Below, in pieces: positions 10,901 to 24,200 of a stretch of 64,000 nucleotides of DNA. The DNA is from Perca fluviatilis (lineage: Eukaryota; Chordata; Actinopteri; Perciformes; Percidae). The translations under genes and the position numbers were made by a program. Numbering within the stretch: the stretch's first letter is position 1; every line of letters begins with the position of its first letter. The stretch covers positions 29,792,383-29,856,382 of the forward strand of contig NC_053119.1 of the NCBI RefSeq assembly GCF_010015445.1, written 5' to 3'. The notes beneath the pieces were generated by a model. That model saw nothing but the letters and a program-made list of their open reading frames with translations. It searched no databases and was not told the DNA's origin.

Positions 10901-13900
10901 TTGCACACCTTCAATTTGCGTACACAAAATGGGCTTGTTTTACCACTGACATGCTCAGATTATTGTTCTAAGTGTCTGACAACATGTCTATGGAAAGGAT
11001 CAAGAACTAGGAACAAGAAACATCCCCAGTATCCCTAATCACCAAACCCACCAGACTCCATTTGAATAAATAGTAATTTTATCATTGTAAAATACACTTT
11101 ATTCAAAGTCGACAGAAACAAAATATATCTATTTTTTTTTTTTTATTAAAAGCCATCTTGGTTTGTCTTTTCGTTGTTCCAACAATCACCACTCTAGTTT
11201 GGTTGAAATAAGTCTCGCTTTGCCAGACCTTCCTCCACCGCTGAGGAGGAAGGTCTGGCTAATCCACACAGCATTCCGGGGTGGGAGAAAAACATGCTCT
11301 GGTTTATTGGCATTTTTTTAAACTAATCACAATCGTCTTAGGCGATGCCAGACACCGGGAAAAGCTGCGGTGCTGCTGCAAAATAGCCTCAAGAAGTTGT
11401 TTTAGTTGTGCAACAGAAAACTCAGATTGGACAGATAGTCTAGCTAGCTGTCTGGATTTACCATGCAGAGATCTGAGGAGCAGTTAACCATAGCCCTCAT
11501 AAATCGACCGGAGTTTAAAATGTTAACACAAAGGAAGCCCAAGGCAATGGATATCCGGCCTAAATGGGTGAAATCCAGCCGAATTTCTGTCTGCAACAGA
11601 GAAATCCCGGAAGTGGAACGTCAAGGATATATACTAGGTTGAAATAAACCCTTAATTCACCCATTTACATTGGAAGTATGCTGGCGCTATTCACAGTAAA
11701 AGTATTGTTTATTTAAATGGAGTCTGGTAGGTTCGGTGATTTTGGAGCTGTTTCATGTTCAACAAAAAGGATCCTACTCTTTACAAAAAAGTCAACCTCT
11801 GTTGGGATTCTTTCCATAATTTTGTCAGACACTAAGAATAATAATCTGAGTCTGTCAGTGGAAAAGTGCCGCTGCAAAATAGCCTCGGGAAGGAACTTAT
11901 TTTGGTGGAACATGTTTATGTTCAAAAGTTGTTTAAGTCTTGCAACAGAAAACTCAGATTGGACAGATAGTCTAGCTAGCTGTCTGGATTTACCCTGCAG
12001 AGATCTGAGGAGCAGCTAACCATAGTCCTCATAAATCGACCAGAGTTTAAAATTCCAATACAAAGAAAGCGGAAGGTAACAGACATCCAGCCGAAAAGAG
12101 CGACATCCGGCGGAATTTCCGGCGGCAACAGAGCAATCTCGGGAAAGGAAAGTCATAGATATAAACTACATAGACAAAACAAATGCTTAGGACAATAGGA
12201 CCCAGGTTGAAAAATGTATAAATTACACTTTAAAGCATAAATGAGCTTGTATTTATTCTGCTGTTTCCCAGAGGGTCGTCTTCCTGCGGTGCTGAGAGAG
12301 GTCCAGTTAGACTTGCTGGACCCAGCCAAATGTAAATATGTCCTCCAGACTGTCAAAAGTTCAATTCTTAACCAGAGACAAGCTAGACCTCAGCCAGCCA
12401 TGACAGTCCTGTGTGCCGGGCCAGAGAAAGGAGGGAAAGATGCATGCCAGGTAGAAAAAGAAATATACATCTGCCTGTTTTTTCCATTATTCTACACTCA
12501 TTCATTTAGTTCAAGAGCAGTGATCCATCACTAATACCTGGGAACTATAAATTAGTTATTCACTTAAAGAAATCCCATTATTTAGTAACTTTAAAACGTT
12601 TTTTGCAGTGTTTTAACTCCTCCCTTTATCCTCCAGGGGGACTCAGGGGGTCCGCTGGTATGTCTGGCAGGTTCAGGTGGCGGTCATTGGGTAGCGTTGG
12701 GTGTAACTTCCTGGGGGAAGGGATGTGGTCGGAGCTGGGGAAACAACAGCAGCCGCGCCCCTTCCAGGAGAGGATCTCCTGGGGTTTTTACTGATGTCAG
12801 GCTGCTGCTGCCCTGGATAAAGCGTAAACTGAGAGAGGGTAGGTTGGGATAAGGTTATCATAAAATAAATCACGCTGACTGTTTCTATTTACTTTTAAAC
12901 ATTATTTATCAGAGGTATAGTTTATGAAACACTGGATCACATGATCACCATTTGTTAGGAAAAGTCAATGTTCAAATTACTATAAAGTGACTATAATGTG
13001 TCAAATGGCTTTCACGTGACCCTTAAAAAAGTATTACATGTCTGTATTGTGACCCGTGTTGGAGTAAGTGTTACATAGTCTGTTGACATGCAACAAGTAG
13101 ACAAGTGACATTTTGCTGAACTTCTATTTGACAGTTGATCTGACCAAGCTAAATTAAGCATTGTACTTCATTTTAATATTAATTTTAAACCTGCATTAAT
13201 TGATTTTGACCACTATGGGGCAGTGGAAACAAGTTGAAAAGATAAAATTGACATATTGACATTATGAAGTAAAGCAAATTACAGTTGCTAATTTACACAG
13301 TCAGCAGATACAGAGCAACATTATCATTAAACTGGAGTCATGTTTCTGCCCACCTGACAAATGCAAAAGTCCAATATTCACTTTATCGTTAGTTCTGTTC
13401 TGGTCTCCACGACTCCTGAGAAAAATATCTGTCTCTTGAGCCACACAATTCCCTACTGTTTCTCCAGCTAGTCTGTATGTCATATGGTGGTGGGCATCAG
13501 AGATGTTTTTCTAAAAACAGCTTCCTGCTGTGACTGAAAACAAGGTTGATGAGATCGACCGTAACACCAAAACAATGAGCTAAAAAAACTGAGGGGAATG
13601 GCAGAGTCAGGTGATAATTCAGTGACACTTTCCAGGCCATGTCTATAATGCATTATAAACATTCTTATAATGCGATATAAGTTGCTTATAGCATTGTATA
13701 ATTATAGTACTCATAAATATTAATGTTTTTATTAAGTTAAGTCTTTTATGATTACTTATTAGGTTAAGTATTATAATACTTCATAATCGCTTCAATAAAC
13801 ATGCAAATTATAAACTTTGTGTAATCTGTGGACATCCGTATTTATTAGCGAGATTGCACTACATATATGCAATCTAGTACTAGTATTCGTTAATGCCCTA

Positions 13901-15119
13901 CCAATTAGAGTAACTTATAATTACACTATAACGCATTATAACATTATAAATGATTAAATGTATCACAAACATGACACATTTCAATAACCGTGAACTTGTT
14001 TTTGGGTTGCCTATGTTTCAATCTAATTGTAACTTAAATCTATGTTGTGTAATTTTTTGAGTTGATTCTTAGCAAAAAAAACTTTGTTCTTTCACAAATA
14101 TGTGCTCGTACATGTGTAATTACTTCCACCAACTAATCAAAGTATCCTCGTAAGCGTAGAATCTGCCATTTAGAATCATTCAGAATACATACTAGCGAGT
14201 CGCTCGAATGACGGCAGCCATGTAGCACCTCCATCTTTAAAATACATTAGCCAAAGAGGAACATACCTCCGCCTTTCGCGCTTTTAAACTCAGTGGCACC
14301 GTGATGAATGCCGGGGGGAGATTACTCGCCAGGGAAGCAAATAAGATAATTTAAACGACGCGACAGGCAAAGCAACAAGACCAATTGGAGTGGCTAGAAC
14401 AACTGCGTGTAAACAATGGAGATACTAAGCGCTAATTTCGGGTTCGGCAACCATAGGAGTTGAAATGGGAAGGACTAGAAAGTAATATTCAGTTGGTTGT
14501 CATATACAATTTCACCACTAAATGGGACAAATTCTTACATAATGTAGCTTTAAGAGAATGTCTGCAGATTTTCAACTAGCTCTGTGTACTGGCATACATG
14601 CAAATCAACGGCACCAGTGCCCAGAGGACCGCGTTTACCAGCTGGCAAAACTCTGCTGGATGACTTACACCAGAAGGGTTGAAAATCGGCGGCTTTGCCT
14701 CTTTAGCGCTAAGCACAGCGCCATGAAACCATACACAACACTGGCTTGGACATGTCATCCTCCCCAGCGCTGCCCTTTTGTCCAAATATGGTCACTTCTG
14801 GCTCTAAAATACCAATTGCAAACTATGGCTTCAAAACTGCAGTCCACAAACCAATGGGTGACGTCAATGATGCTACATTATTTATGATATAAATATATAG
14901 GTGATATACTGTAGGTATCTGCACGGTTCTACCAGAAGATTAACTTAATATATTTGTATAATAGTGGATAAAAATTGACTTTTTCTTACACATATTATTT
15001 TTTGTGTGTTTGCTTTAGCTTATGAGCAGCAGCAAGCAACAACTTTATCGAGTGAGTTGTTTTTCCACTCATCACAGCAACTCTTATTTTCCATATTTCA
15101 TAATGCTTCTGTGACGCAG

Positions 15120-15215
<96 letters not shown>

Positions 15216-18200
15216 CTCTCAGAACTCTGCAGCGTGAGAGATGGGCCTGTAACTGCCAGTAAGGGGGTATTCAGAAACCCCACTCTCCCTGGGGATCACT
15301 ATGACAACAACCAGTGAGTGACACTCATGAGAAGCAGAAAGGAGCTTTGATAACATATAGTTGTAAATGTAACCTAACTGCCATATATCATAAATTGTCT
15401 TTGGTCCTTACTTATAGTGTTCCAATAAGCACAATCAGCACAAAAAGACATCAAAATGCACTCACTTATGTAATGGTCAGTTTTTGACATCAGAAGTCTG
15501 CAAAAATACAAATATTTGCCTTTTAGCTCAGAAGTGTATGAATGTATTTAAGGAAAATACATAAATCATAATAGCATGTGTATTAATACAGTGCAATGGA
15601 TAAATTCTATCTCTGTGTCTCTTCAGGTTGTGTGTGTGGAGCATCAGTGTTCCTCCAGGTTATAGTATTCTTTTGGAGTTTGATTATTTTGATCTGGAAA
15701 ATGACTTTCAGTGTCGCTACGATCGACTCACTGTCTCAGTAGGGACCCATAGGCCTGTTGGTGAGTTTCAGACACACACAGCAAGATAGATACTGGCCTT
15801 TTTAATGCATAAACATTTATCAGAGGCAGCACAGCCACCCGGGACCTCTGAAAATGTGTCAATTAGTTAGGTTAAAGGAATAGTTCAAAATATTTGGAAC
15901 TACACTTATTTGCTTTATTTCTGAAAGATGAGGAGAACAATATCAATCTGGTTAGCCTGGCTTAGCATAAAGACTAAAGGCAGGGGGACATAGCCAGCCT
16001 TGCTCTGTCCAAAGTAAAAAAATACACCTACAAACATCTCTAAAGTTCATTAAATCTTGTTTTTGTAAGACGTACATGAACAAAAATGTAAAAAAGACAA
16101 TTTGTGATTTTAGGGTTTGTTAAGCTATTTCTTGACATACAACAGCTTATCCTTCCAGTCAGTTAAATACAGTAAGCACACGTTTTAGTTTTGGTCCATG
16201 CAAAGGAATGATACCGAACCTTGGAAACTCAGCAAGGATTCTAGAAGCTGCACACAGTGTTTGAGTCAGGTTACAGCACTGCTGAAACCACTAACTCTTT
16301 ACTTTTCTGACTCCAGTTCCAAACTTAATGCAGATACATGAGATTAATTTACAATCTAGGCATCTCATTTGTGGAAAGCAAATAAGGAGTTTTAACCAAA
16401 TTACTCCTTTAAACTTCCTTACTGACAGCCAAAGAACAAGTCTTACAAATTCTACAAGTAAGTTACAGGACAAAAGCAAAAGCGAAAACACTGCTAAGAC
16501 TTGTTCACCTAACTACACAGTAACATGTTACATATATGCACACATAGACAACAACAATGTGCTTACAGTGAACTACAACATATTTTATTTGCTTTTGGCA
16601 TTCTTTTACATTCTTGTCTTTTGACAGGGATCTTCTGTGGAAGTGTCCTTCCTGGCCCAGTGCTCCTGAATAATTCCCAGTATGCAACACTTCTCTTCTC
16701 CTCTGACATTAACAGAGCAAGAAGTGGCTTTGTCATTAGGCATCGAGCTGTCCAGGGACACTCTAATCTTGGTGGGATACACAATACATACATCTCTGCA
16801 TGTAATTTGTGTTAAACTGTCTATCTCCTGTAACTGTAACAATGCTTGGTGTGTCTGTGTTTCCTCTATGTGTGTGCATGCATGTGTTTATGTGTGCAAT
16901 CAGGATGCGGGACAGTTGTTCTACTTGAGGATCAGACTGCCGTACATAGTCCAAATTACCCACAATTCTACAATAATGACTGTGTCCTCCGCTGGGTTGT
17001 CTATGCTCCACAGGGGCACGTTGTTAAGGTAATGCACAACTTCTTCCACTGAATGATGACTGACTGAAAGTTTTTCAAATGCAGCATTTTGTCACAAACT
17101 CATCAGTAATCGAAGGCTGATTGTTGTGTTGTGTTTCAGCTAGACTTTGCTGATTTTTACCTGGAAGAGTCAGACGGATGCTTGTATGATTCCCTCACTA
17201 TCCTGGGAGATGTGGAAGGAACAGAGGAGATTGGTAGGATGGATGAATCTCTGGATGTCAGTTTAGCAAGTTTCATCTCATCTTTTTTCTCTCATTCTTT
17301 TCCCCCTCCTTTGTTTATTTCTGTATCTCTGTAAGTCTTCTCTCTCCGTCTTTAAAAAAATAAAATTATGAGTACATTTTTTTAATTGTGAAATGAATAA
17401 AAATAATCTAACATTACGTGCGCTAACAGGTTTATTTTGTTGTGTTTTGTGTAGTGGTGCTGTGTGGTGGCAGTATTCCTCCTTCTGTCCTGTCCTACCA
17501 CAGTGTTATGGTGCTTCAGTTCTCGTCAGACAGCAGCATCACATGTAGGGGCTTCAGTGCTACACTGACATTCATCAGCCATACAGGTATGTCCATGGTA
17601 TGTGTGTTTAATGTTTGTGAGCTACAAAGTAAATCAGTCTATGTGTGTAGATCAGTGATTCCCCAGGGGGTACTCATGCTGTTGCCAAGGGGTATGTGAA
17701 AAGATTGTAGAGTTGCTCAACTAATTAAAAAAAAAAAAAAAGTGATTATGATTTGATTGGAAGTTGATCAAATATTAATAATCCTTACATGTGGCTTCCC
17801 CTAAAATAAGGGTGCTCCTTGATGTTGCTCCCCTCCTGTTTCTCGCTGATTTTCAGGTTGTGGTTGCTTTGGTTGTTTGATTATTTGATCAACATTGATT
17901 GTGATTGGTGGTTTGCTGTGACTGTTATTGCCACTGTTCATCACACCCCCAACCGGCCCCGTCAGACACCACCTATCAAGAGTCTGGGTCTGCCGAGGTT
18001 TCTTCCTAAAAGGGAGTTTTTCCTTGCCACTGTTGCAATAGCCACTGCTAATGCTTGCTCTTGAGGGAATTACTGGAATTGTTGGGGCTTTGGAAATTAT
18101 AGAGTGTGGTCTAGACCTACTCTATCTGTAAAGTCTCTCGAGATAACTCTTGTTATGATTTGATACTATAAATAAAATTGAATTGAAATTTAATTGAATT

Positions 18201-21200
18201 GACTTGAATGCAGAGCCTGCATGTCACGCACTAGCATCAAACTGTGTTTCCAAGAACCCTTTAATGGGGGTAAATCATGTTTTATCAGACCCAGACTTCT
18301 CTTGTAGAAAATTCCGTTACCAGCTTCCGAACCATAGCTGGGTCACACCCCTTGTTTCTTGAGGCTAACTCAATTAGCTTCAGCCTGGCTGGTAGCCAGC
18401 TTTTAGTCTGGCAACTCTGCGGTGAGAATGGCCGGGAGACATTGTGATAACGTTGCATTAATCAGGTGCTTTATTTCATCTTTGTGGCAAACACAAAACA
18501 ATGACTACTGTAGCTTCACTACCCATGGAAAATCATGCGCTTCACTGTGTCTGCAGCACCTGCCGCTTACTGTACTGAACTACACACACGGGAGAGCCTC
18601 GCCCTCACTTCCCATAACAAAACCTGCCAGACGACATCACATACACACGTTGCCAACATGGCCACCTGTCTTAAAGGGGAAGGGTCGGCCTGTAACATTA
18701 GTCATGGAAAATGAGAACCGTGTTTTCCTTTTGTATCAAGCAACAAAAAAGTACCATTTACCATTTACATCACACATTGATTGGTTCAGTAAGTTTGTAG
18801 TTAAGACACATCTTGCGAGAATCCAGCTGCCGTGCAAGGTAAGGAGATAACATCTTGTAAGAAGGAGATAAACAGATAAAAGTTTTGGGCCAACATTGCG
18901 TGCAAATAATTTTATTTTTACCTTGCCTGTCAGGACTTCCGTATACATCAGTACATCTTAAAAATATAATCCTTATCAAACCATAATTAAACTACAAGCA
19001 ACATTAAGTGAAATCCAAACTAAAACTACCAAATCCAGACTGAAAACTAACTTCAAACATATACTAAGATAAAACTAAAAATCTGTATAGAAATTAAGAA
19101 ATTCCCCTCTACATAAACTGCCTCCCTATTTTTCTGCAGAACTTCATGATCAGGACACAGGTGTGGAGAGTCAAAGAGAGGGTCTTAGAGATCACCAAGA
19201 TGTTTTGGCAGCTAACCAGCAACACGTAACATCATATGGTTGGTGGTTTGTTTAATCTTTGCTTTCTCTTTGGCATCTTTTGTGTTTAAATGTGTTGACT
19301 GTTTTGTGGATTTGGAAAGAGGGCACTGACAAGAATCCTTGGGTCCCAGGAGAATGTTATTTAAGTGAAGAAAGAGAATGAGTAATCATATTAAATATAT
19401 TGTATAATATATCTATATTGTAAAAAAAAAAAAAAAAATGGATTTCCATGACGTTTTTTTCATTTTAAATTAGGTTTTGTCATCTACTACAACAAGAACA
19501 TAGGTTGCAGCACTCAATAATGTAATCAGTTTGTAATCAACATAATAACATCTGAGAATTTAATACAACCCAATATCTTAATAACTTGACCAATAATAAA
19601 ATGTACTGACTGACATTGTAATAACATTTCTACCAACAATATCAGTCTGGACATTTTATTACATTATTGGTCAACTTCTTACATTATTGGGTTTTATGAC
19701 ATTTTCAATTAGGTTAACTGAAAATGTTATTACATTTTTTTCAAGCAATTATTATATAATTTTGTGATACAAGGGTTACAATAAAAATTGGGGCCTTGGC
19801 CAGAGAAACACAATCATTCTGTGTTTTAGCAGCCTGTCAGAGTGCCAGTGAACACACCACACACTGGAAATCCACCAAGTGGAGATGAATATCACATGAT
19901 ACAGCAACATGCCCAGTGTTATGGCCACAAAGCGCATGTTGTCCCTTCAAACAATGGATGATTTCACTCTCATTCCTCTATATCAAGATATTCAACTCTA
20001 GAACTATTTACTTTCAATGCCAAATGATTAATTTTCTCAAGTTACTGTCCCAAACTATTTGGCCTGTGATGCCTTACAAAGAAGCTATATGATCTATCTT
20101 CTGAAGTTACATATTCGTATGTCTACATAACTTTACCGTATGTTGTTTTATTCTAATCTAAATTAACAACGCCCTCACATTTATCTTGCAACACCTTTAA
20201 GGGGTCCCAACAGGTTGAGAACCACTGCCCTTATAAATATGTATGTGGTAACCATACTTTATAGTTAATCATGGTTGTTATGAAACAATCCGATCACGAT
20301 TGTATGTTGGTCGTATCCTATCATCTACTGGCTTGACCTCTGTGACTTGATTCTATAAGCAAGCTTGGAGAAGAACGTGACACGAAGCAGGGTGCAGTTC
20401 ACAATGTTATAAAGCAGGGATCTTCAACAGGGTTTCTGGGACCCCTAGGGAGTCCTCAGCATCACTGCAGGGGGGCCTTCAAATTATTGTTAAGCTTTTT
20501 TCAAAAATTAAAAAGTCCTAAAATGAATCCAACATATTATTAGCAAATATAAATCCCCACTGATCATAGGTTGTGATGTAACATATTTCAAACAATGATA
20601 AAAGTAGTCATTAATTACAGTACATGCTTGTGGTTTCTGATGTATTGTAACTAAGTGTCTGAGACTGCTTTTCCACTAAAACAGTTAGTCAGTTGTGATT
20701 GTTGAGGACACACTGATCTTCCTAACATCCACCCTCATCACCACCATCCACAACACAGAGCAACAATGGGCCTTCTAGGTTATTTATGATATAAACATTA
20801 TTTTCATATGCCACAGGAGGTGACCTTCCATCTTTCAGTAGAAAACTACATAAAATGAAAACTGTTGGATTGACATACAGTATAAGGTCATACATGTTTG
20901 TAGGTACAGGGCAACCTCTAGTGGCAGTTTATAGGAATTTAAGTGAAATCGGCATTGATACATGACAGTTACATGAATACACATAAAATATAATCTCATT
21001 TTATGTGAGAACAGTGCTCTTTAGGGTTGAATATTTTATAAATTTAACACATTTATTTCATAGATAATAAGTGGTTGTTAGTGTTCACTTTGGTAGCAGC
21101 ACTCAGGAACAGGAACAGCTGGAAGAGATGACTGCAAGTCCTTTTTTTAAATGTTTGTTTGTGGGTATTTTAGGCCTTTATTTGACAGGACAGCTGAAGA

Positions 21201-24200
21201 CATGGAAGGTGAGAGAGAGGGGGAATGACATGCAGCAAAGGGCCGCAGGTCGGAGTCGAAACCGGGCCTGCTGCATCAAGGAGTAAACCTCTACTACCAA
21301 CTGAGCTACCTGGGGTTTCTGGGATCCCTAGGGGGTCCTCAGCATCACTGCAGGGGGGCCTTCAAATTATTGTTAAGCTTTTTTCAAAAATCCATTACAT
21401 TACATTGTGCATGTTTGCCAGATTGGGTCACCTCGGATCTGTAGTTCGAACGGACTGGACAATGTAATGGACAATTCCCCTTCCAACCTGTAGGGGGACC
21501 GAAGCGGGAAAAGTTACTTCTAACATTGACAAATTATAATACAAATGGTGGCGGCATTCCATTTAGGTGAGCCAATTCCAGGGTTCTGTTTTTTGCACTC
21601 ACTGGCATTGTTTACAGGCACACTTAATGGAATGGAGCCATTGTTAATGTTATAATTTACACCTGTGCTTTTGCTGCTTTGACAAGTCAAAATGTCTAGC
21701 CTGTGTAAACCCTGACGGACTTCCAGCAAATTTGAGATTTGCTCTGCAAGTCAGTCTGGCGAAGAGCCCATTCAAACCCTTTCCAATGTCCCCAAAATCG
21801 AGGCACCAATCACAACCGTTGATGCAGGCTTTACGTGACAACGATAGCGCAGCGACAGCGAGCAGATTTTTGTTTACATTCAACATGACGGCTACCGAAG
21901 CGCAGTGTCACCCAGAAAGTTGGACTATCCAATGCGCCCAGAGGCATTTGAGCGGCGTCCGTTGGTGACGCCCCTTTGGAAATGAACTGTCAATGAACCT
22001 TTCCCAGACCCACTCTCAGTTACAACTGGGAAGGGTCTGGTGTCAGCCAGGCTACAAAATGTCCAAAGCAGGACCCTGAAACTGGGCACACCTAATGGGA
22101 TGCAGCCATCGTATACATAATTCCACTTCTTCAACTTTAATTTCTGCAGGACAATCTGAGAAAAAGCAAACTCTTGCCGCTCATCAGGCTTGTGCAAAAT
22201 TACAAATTTCAGAATTGGCCTCCATTCAATTCATGAATTGGAATTTAAATTGAATTGACTCCGCCCCACAGGAAATTGAATTGGAATTGGAATGACAGGA
22301 AGTGGAATTAAATTCATTGCAATTTGAAGAAATTCCACACAGTCACACAACAGAAAGAATGTGTTCAATCTCACATACATTCAGTGTTAGGAAGGTTACT
22401 TTGGAAATGTAATTGCTTACTGTTATAAGTTACCCATTGTAAATGTGGTTTGGATTACTTTATCAATGTAAAGCAATTTCCTTTCAATTTGATTAGTAAC
22501 TAACTGAATTACACATTTTACCTCAGTACAATTAAATACAATTACATTAATTTTGCAATTTAATAACATAATTTCATTACACATAACTAGTCACTCCTCA
22601 AACCTGCATACATTTTGTTCCAGAATATACAGTACAGGCCAAAAGTTTGGACACACCTTCTCATTCAATGCGTTTCCTTTATTTTCATGACTATTTACAT
22701 TTTAGATTCTAACTGAAGGCATCAAAAGTATGAATGAACAGTGGAATTATGTACTTAACAAAAAAGTGTGAAATAACTGAAAGCATGTCTTATATTCTAG
22801 TTTCTTCAAAGTAGCCACCCTTTGCTCTGATTACTGCTTTGCACACTCTTGGCATTCTCTTGATGAGCTTCAAGAGGTAGTCACCTGAAATGGTTTTCCA
22901 ACAGTCTTGAAGGAGTTCCCAGAGATGCTTAGCACTTGTTGGACCTTTTGCCTTCACTCTGTGGTCCAGCTCACCCCAAACCATCTCAATTGGGTTCAGG
23001 TCCGGTGACTGTGGAGGCCAGGTCATCTGGCGCAGCACTCCATCACTCTCCTTCTTGGTCAAATAGCCCTTACACAGCCTGGAGGTGTGTTTGGGGTCAT
23101 TGTCCTGTTGAAAAATAAATGATGGTCCAACTAAACGCAAACCGGATGGGATGGCATGTCGCTGCAGGGTGCTGTGGTAGCCATGCCTGTTGCAGTATGC
23201 CTTCAATTTTGAATAAATCCCCAACAGTATCACCAGCAAAGCACCTCCACACCATCACACCTCCTCCTCCATGCTTCACGGTGGGAACCAGGCATGTAGA
23301 ATCCATCGGCATCCGTTCACCTTTTCTGCGTCGCACAAAGACACGGCAGTTGGAAACAAAGATCTCAAATTTGGACTCATCAGACCAAAGCACAGATTTC
23401 CACTGGTCTAATGTCCATTCCTTGTGTTTCTTGGCCCAAACAAATCTCTTCAGCTTGTTGGCTCTCCTTAGCAGTGGTTTCTTAACAGCTACTTGACCAT
23501 GAAGGCCTCGCGCAGTCTCCTCTTAACAGTTGTTCTAGAGATGTGTCTGCTGCTAGAACTCTGTGTGGCATTCATCTGGTCTCTAATCTGAGCTGCTGTT
23601 AACTTGCAATTTCTGAGGCTGTTGACTCAGATGAACCTCAGCACCCTAGGTGACTCTTGGCTCATGTGAGCCAGTTTCGTTGTAGCGCTTGATGGTTTTT
23701 ACGACTGCACTTGGGGACACATTTAAAGTTTACGCAATTTTCTGGACTGACTGACCTTCATTTGTTAAAGTAATGATGGCCACTCGTTTCTCTTTACTTA
23801 GCTGATTGGTTCTTGCCATAATATGAATTCTAACAGTTTTCCAATAGGGCTGTTGGCTGTGTATCAACCTGACTTCTGCACAACACAACTGATGGTCCCA
23901 ACCCCATTAATAAGGGAAAGAATTCCACTAATTAACCCTGACAAGGCACACCTGTGAAGTGAAAACCATTTCAGGTGACTACCTCATGAAGCTCATTGAG
24001 AGAACACCAAGGGTCTGCAGCGCTATCAAAAAAGCAAAGGGTGGCTACTTTGAAGAATCTAAAATATAAGACATGTTTTCAGTTATGTCACACTTTTTTG
24101 TTAAGTACATAATTCCATATGTGTTCATTCATAGTTTTGATGCCTTCAGTGAGAATCTACAATGTAAATAGTCATGAAAATAAAGAAAACGCATTGAATG

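Noticed and set aside
15006..15317. 103-residue plus ORF and its minus-strand partner rich in Cys-Val or Thr-His
   Set aside because: They are translations of the (TG)n microsatellite fused with ovch2 exons 8 and 9.
18422..18850. 142-residue plus ORF in ovch2 intron 14
   Set aside because: No domain, compositionally ordinary intron DNA, competing frames on the other strand.
17653..20227. A single hAT element bounded by CAGTGATTCC and CAGTGGTTCTC ends
   Set aside because: The flanking octamers (GTGTAGAT and CCCTTATA) do not match, so these are probably ends of two different copies.
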